From the NCBI GenBank assembly GCA_003819975.1, contig RPPU01000192.1:1-7948 (forward strand): a stretch of DNA of 7,948 bases, given 5' to 3'. Below, in pieces: positions 5,526-7,948 of the stretch (its first letter is position 1; the number at the start of each line of letters is the position of its first letter). Origin of the DNA: Desulfobacteraceae bacterium. GTDB taxonomy: Bacteria; Desulfobacterota; DSM-4660; Desulfatiglandales; HGW-15. The notes beneath the pieces were generated by a model. It was not told the origin of the DNA. It did no database searches and worked only from the letters and a program-made list of their open reading frames with translations. The translations under genes and the position numbers were made by a program.

Positions 5526-6086
5526 ATGAATTTCATGTGTTTAGATTTTATTAATACCCAATGGACCATAACCCATCCGCCTTTCAAGGACCGGTTGCTG
5601 GATAAGGATTGGCTGGACGAGTTTTTAAAAAAATATGACCTACCCGCTCATGCGGATCCCTTAACCGAACAGGAAACTCAAAGTCTTTTAGATTTGCGGA
5701 CTGTGCTTTCTTCGGCGGTGGATACTCTGGACAGTGGGCAAGAGCTTTCTGATGAGCAGCTTGGAACGATCAACCGTTATGTAGGCCTGACGACACTCTA
5801 TTATGAATTCAAAAAAGAAAACGGTAAATACAAGGCGCGCTTACAACCGGCGGTCTCGGGTTGGAATTATATCCTGCATGCCCTAGCCGTCTCTTTTATG
5901 AAAGTACTCTCGGAATATGACGTGCTGCGGGTCAAAAAATGCGGCAATCCGGCCTGCGGCTGGGTTTTATACGATGAGAGCAAGAACACGACCCGGCGCT
6001 GGTGCAGCAACACCTGTTCCAGCCTGATCAAGGTCCGCAGGTTTCGCACGCGGCAAAAAAGCCGGACAAAAGAGCAAGGCTCATAA
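5526..6086 (+). CDS. ABATE-domain / CGNR zinc-finger protein, predicted regulator
   Basis: This protein of 186 residues opens with the ABATE signature CLDFINT (residues 5-11), continues through a helical ligand-binding-like region to about 130, and ends with a treble-clef zinc finger: Cys139 and Cys144 (KKCGNPACGWVLYDESKN), then Cys160 and Cys164 (RRWCSNTC), followed by the basic helix IKVRRFRTRQK (168-178). The family is predicted to be stress-linked transcriptional regulators. The four zinc ligands are intact, but the eponymous C-G-N-R is C-S-S-L here, while the downstream K-V-R-R-F is kept. AAGGG at 5511-5515 is 10 bases before the ATG; another ATG follows at 5535 but would lie too far from it. 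The leader carries the GTAACC/GGTTAC array, so autoregulation is a reasonable inference. The spacer to the next gene (95 bases) holds another copy of the box. Nearby DNA is AT-rich, hinting at transfer. Confidence 0.88.
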   Translation: MNFMCLDFINTQWTITHPPFKDRLLDKDWLDEFLKKYDLPAHADPLTEQETQSLLDLRTVLSSAVDTLDSGQELSDEQLGTINRYVGLTTLYYEFKKENGKYKARLQPAVSGWNYILHALAVSFMKVLSEYDVLRVKKCGNPACGWVLYDESKNTTRRWCSNTCSSLIKVRRFRTRQKSRTKEQGS

Positions 6087-6126
6087 ACCACAACGCGCAG
6101 ATAAGAACAAAGCCTCCTTTCTGGCA

Positions 6127-6155
6127 CTAACCTATAAAAAATTAGCCTTGCTAAC
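6127..6155 (+). promoter_or_regulatory. Third TAACCTATAAAA box before the ATPase gene
   Basis: TAACCTATAAAAAA at 6128-6141 is identical over 14 bases to the reverse complement of 5431-5444 and over 12 bases to 5371-5382. A second CTAAC with a following A tract begins at 6151, 24 bases after the first at 6127. This repeats the 23-24 base spacing of the upstream array, but here in direct orientation. It lies between the CGNR stop and the ATPase start. Confidence 0.5.
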
Positions 6156-6175
6156 TCCAAAAAACTATGTAAAAT
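6148..6175 (+). promoter_or_regulatory. Promoter candidate for the ATPase gene, near-leaderless
   Basis: TTGCTA (6148-6153) and TAAAAT (6170-6175) are spaced by 16 bases. The -10 ends only 6 bases before the ATG at 6182, so a transcript from it would be essentially leaderless. This agrees with the lack of a Shine-Dalgarno sequence there (only GGA at 6176-6178). The CTAAC box at 6151 overlaps the end of the -35 hexamer, much as the first box does in P1. Confidence 0.3.
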
Positions 6176-6181
6176 GGAATT

Positions 6182-7339
6182 ATGCTTTCCAGATTGTTAA
6201 AAACGCCCAATAATAGCTTTTTTCTTTTCGGCCCCCGTGGAACAGGTAAAACCACATGGGTGAAAGCTAATTTCCCTAAAAGTGTGTATTTGGATTTATT
6301 GGAAGCTGAATTATTCAATGTTTTGCTGGCCAACCCTCAAAGACTGCAAAACTATATTCCGCGTGATTTCCAGGATTGGATTGTCCTGGATGAGGTTCAG
6401 AGAATTCCAGAATTACTGAATGAAATTCATCGCCTGATCGAAACTTACAAATTTAAGTTTGTATTAACCGGGTCAAGCGCAAGAAAATTACGCAATAAGG
6501 GGCAAAATTTATTGGCCGGGCGGGCACGCACCTATGCTTTTTTTCCGTTAACCGTTCCTGAATTGGGAGACGCCTTCGATATGAACCGTTCTTTGCAGTT
6601 CGGTCATCTACCGAGTGCTTATTTAGAAGACGACCCAAAAAAATATCTTGAAAGCTATGTAAAAACATATTTGAAAGAGGAGATTCGGCAAGAGGGGTTG
6701 ACGCGTCATTTGGGTATGTTTGCACGTTTTCTGGAAGCCGCCAGTTTTTCGCAAGGTTCCGTACTAAATATTGCTTCCGTGGCTCGCGAGTGCTCGGTGG
6801 AAAGGAAGATTGTTGAAAATTATTTTTCTATTTTAGAGGATTTGCTCATTGCCTATCGTATTCCTGCGTTTACCAAAAGAGCAAAAAGGCGCATACAACT
6901 ACACGCTAAATTTTATTTTTTTGATGCTGGAATTTACCGCACGATCAGACCTAAAGGGCCGCTGGATGCTCCGGAAGAAATAGAAGGGATTGCTTCCGAA
7001 ACGCTATTTTTGCAGGAACTAGTTGCGATTAATGCGACATTAGAACTTGGGTACACGATTTATTATTGGAGAACTACTTCGAATGCCGAGGTGGATTTTA
7101 TTTTATACGGCGACAAAGGGATATTGGCTTTTGAGATTAAACGAACGGCTCGCCTGACCCAAGCTATGTTCAGCGGTCTAAAGTTATTTATAAAAGATTA
7201 TCCCACGGCTAAAGCCTGCCTGGTCTATGGCGGTAATCGGCGGATGTCCGAGGGACCCATTGATGTTGTCCCCATGGAGGATATGCTGAAAGATCTGCCT
7301 AAGCTATTGGGCGGTTCTCGCCAATCAGACGCCGCTTAA
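6182..7339 (+). CDS. AAA_14 ATPase with C-terminal DUF4143 domain
   Basis: This protein of 385 residues has the full domain order of the family. The N-terminal P-loop ATPase carries Walker A GPRGTGKTT (17-25), Walker B WIVLDE (66-71) and the TGSSARKL segment (96-103), followed by LLAGRA (110-115). A helical/winged-helix middle follows at about 155-235. The C-terminal DUF4143 region at about 240-350 carries residues reminiscent of a PD-(D/E)xK nuclease fold: Glu273, EVDF (303-306) and FEIK (317-320). These proteins are very common, often exchanged between genomes, and mostly uncharacterised; roles in toxin-antitoxin-like or DNA-linked processes have been suggested, not proven here. MLSRLLKTPNNSFFLFGPRG is the normal N-terminus for this group, which supports ATG 6182 despite its lack of a ribosome binding site. 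Codon choice is more AT-rich than in the flanking genes. The stop lies 14 bases before the DUF1648 gene, suggesting read-through into it. Confidence 0.92.
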   Translation: MLSRLLKTPNNSFFLFGPRGTGKTTWVKANFPKSVYLDLLEAELFNVLLANPQRLQNYIPRDFQDWIVLDEVQRIPELLNEIHRLIETYKFKFVLTGSSARKLRNKGQNLLAGRARTYAFFPLTVPELGDAFDMNRSLQFGHLPSAYLEDDPKKYLESYVKTYLKEEIRQEGLTRHLGMFARFLEAASFSQGSVLNIASVARECSVERKIVENYFSILEDLLIAYRIPAFTKRAKRRIQLHAKFYFFDAGIYRTIRPKGPLDAPEEIEGIASETLFLQELVAINATLELGYTIYYWRTTSNAEVDFILYGDKGILAFEIKRTARLTQAMFSGLKLFIKDYPTAKACLVYGGNRRMSEGPIDVVPMEDMLKDLPKLLGGSRQSDAA

Positions 7340-7353
7340 AGGAAATATCAAAC

Positions 7354-7887
7354 ATGCGCAAATGGTTCATTCTTGTTTTTATCGTCAATATTCTTCTTAT
7401 TGCGGCTTCCTACTTTTTCTTGCCTGAGCAAGTGGCCACCCATTTCACCTTGGGCGGCAATCCCGATTCGTGGGGATCCAAAGGAAGCTATATCTTGATT
7501 TGGCCGGCTTTGGAAATCCCGCTCTTTTTCATTCTTTTTTATATTCCCCGGACCATTTTAAAATTTCCGGAACGCATGATCAACCTGCCCCATAAAGAGT
7601 ATTGGCTAAAGGAAGAAAACAAACCGCGCGTCCTGGCGTTGTTCACGGAACGCATGTCGGGCATGGGGACCTTCTTTTTCGCTTTCCTGGCGGCCGTTCA
7701 ATTGCTCGTCATCGACGCCAACCTGTCCGATCCGGTGCAATTGAAAGAAAGCCTGTTTTTGCCGGTTCTGATTGCCTTTATGCTGTACATGCTCTATTGG
7801 ACCATCACATTCATTCGGGCGTTCCGGGTTCCGGATAGAATAAGCAACTCGACGCAGGAAACGGAAAAAATATTTAAGAGGAATTAA
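7354..7887 (+). CDS. DUF1648-domain integral membrane protein
   Basis: This protein of 177 residues has about four hydrophobic segments, near 4-23, 47-67, 102-119 and 133-154. The stretch LPEQVATHFTLGGNPDSWGSK (about 23-43) is the hallmark of DUF1648, a short extracytoplasmic module also found in SdpI-type immunity proteins of the SdpABC killing system. No SdpI-specific partner genes are present in the window, so an immunity role is not supported. GGA at 7341-7343 within aaagga is about 10 bases before the ATG. The gene begins 14 bases after the ATPase stop and is probably on the same message. A purine-rich ribosome binding site for the following gene (AGAGGAA, 7877-7883) lies within its last codons. 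Confidence 0.82.
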   Translation: MRKWFILVFIVNILLIAASYFFLPEQVATHFTLGGNPDSWGSKGSYILIWPALEIPLFFILFYIPRTILKFPERMINLPHKEYWLKEENKPRVLALFTERMSGMGTFFFAFLAAVQLLVIDANLSDPVQLKESLFLPVLIAFMLYMLYWTITFIRAFRVPDRISNSTQETEKIFKRN

Positions 7888-7892
7888 CACAC

Positions 7893-7948
7893 ATGTTATT
7901 CATATTAAATCCTGATTATATTAAGAAAAAAACAAATGGTTTTATATA
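7893..7948 (+). CDS. Start of an unidentified gene, cut off by the window end
   Basis: ATG at 7893 opens a frame without a stop through the last base, giving the first 18 residues (MLFILNPDYIKKKTNGFI). AGAGGAA at 7877-7883, 9 bases upstream, is a good ribosome binding site placed inside the end of the DUF1648 gene. This and the 5-base gap after that gene's stop argue for a real co-transcribed gene rather than chance. It is too short to assign to a family. Confidence 0.5.
   Translation, partial: MLFILNPDYIKKKTNGFI

Noticed and set aside
7354..7887. SdpI-type immunity protein
   Set aside because: Only the DUF1648 segment is recognisable; no SdpR-like regulator or toxin gene accompanies it within the window.

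Overview
This is a bacterial chromosome segment in which every convincing gene reads on the + strand. Bacterial identity rests on clear Shine-Dalgarno sequences (for example AGGAGG before the gene at 3590), a lipoprotein signal with an L-A-G-C lipobox at 1690, and a Sec signal peptide at 3932. A lipoprotein with Ser after the lipidated Cys suggests a diderm cell. Moderate GC, heptamer and palindromic intergenic repeats, and several families known mostly as hypotheticals fit an uncultured lineage. I lean weakly towards an Omnitrophota-like or similar candidate phylum, but the sequence does not prove it. There are no tRNA or rRNA genes, no CRISPR array and no recognisable transposase.

Layout. 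(1) 6-968: a stand-alone ATP-pyrophosphatase of the GMP synthase C-terminal type, with several family signatures altered. (2) 969-1209: a repeat-bearing spacer. (3) 1210-3386: a close-packed run of a small helical protein, a 56-codon ORF that looks like an internally deleted nucleotidyltransferase, an unrecognised lipoprotein and an M42 metallo-aminopeptidase. (4) 3590-5059: a coupled pair, a zinc-ribbon membrane protein followed by an exported amidohydrolase-like TIM barrel whose first metal-binding motif is missing. (5) 5060-5525: a long spacer with C/G-rich palindromes, then an AT-rich stretch with four regularly spaced GTAACC/GGTTAC boxes over a good promoter. (6) 5526-7339: an ABATE/CGNR zinc-finger protein (predicted regulator) and an AAA_14/DUF4143 ATPase. 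(7) 7354-7887: a DUF1648 membrane protein, then the first 18 codons of another gene running off the end.

How the parts relate. Most of the window looks like housekeeping or peripheral metabolism: nucleotide-type ATP-PPase chemistry, peptide trimming by the M42 enzyme, and envelope proteins. The accessory-looking part is 5281-7339. Its DNA is visibly more AT-rich, and the box TAACCTATAAAA occurs in front of both the CGNR gene (twice, inverted) and the ATPase gene (once). The simplest reading is that one DNA-binding protein, possibly the CGNR protein itself, controls both genes. The alternative is that the motif marks the ends of an inserted cassette. The second item of interest is the 1210-1654 pair, which I read as the decayed remains of a small-protein plus nucleotidyltransferase module. 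Both readings are inferences.
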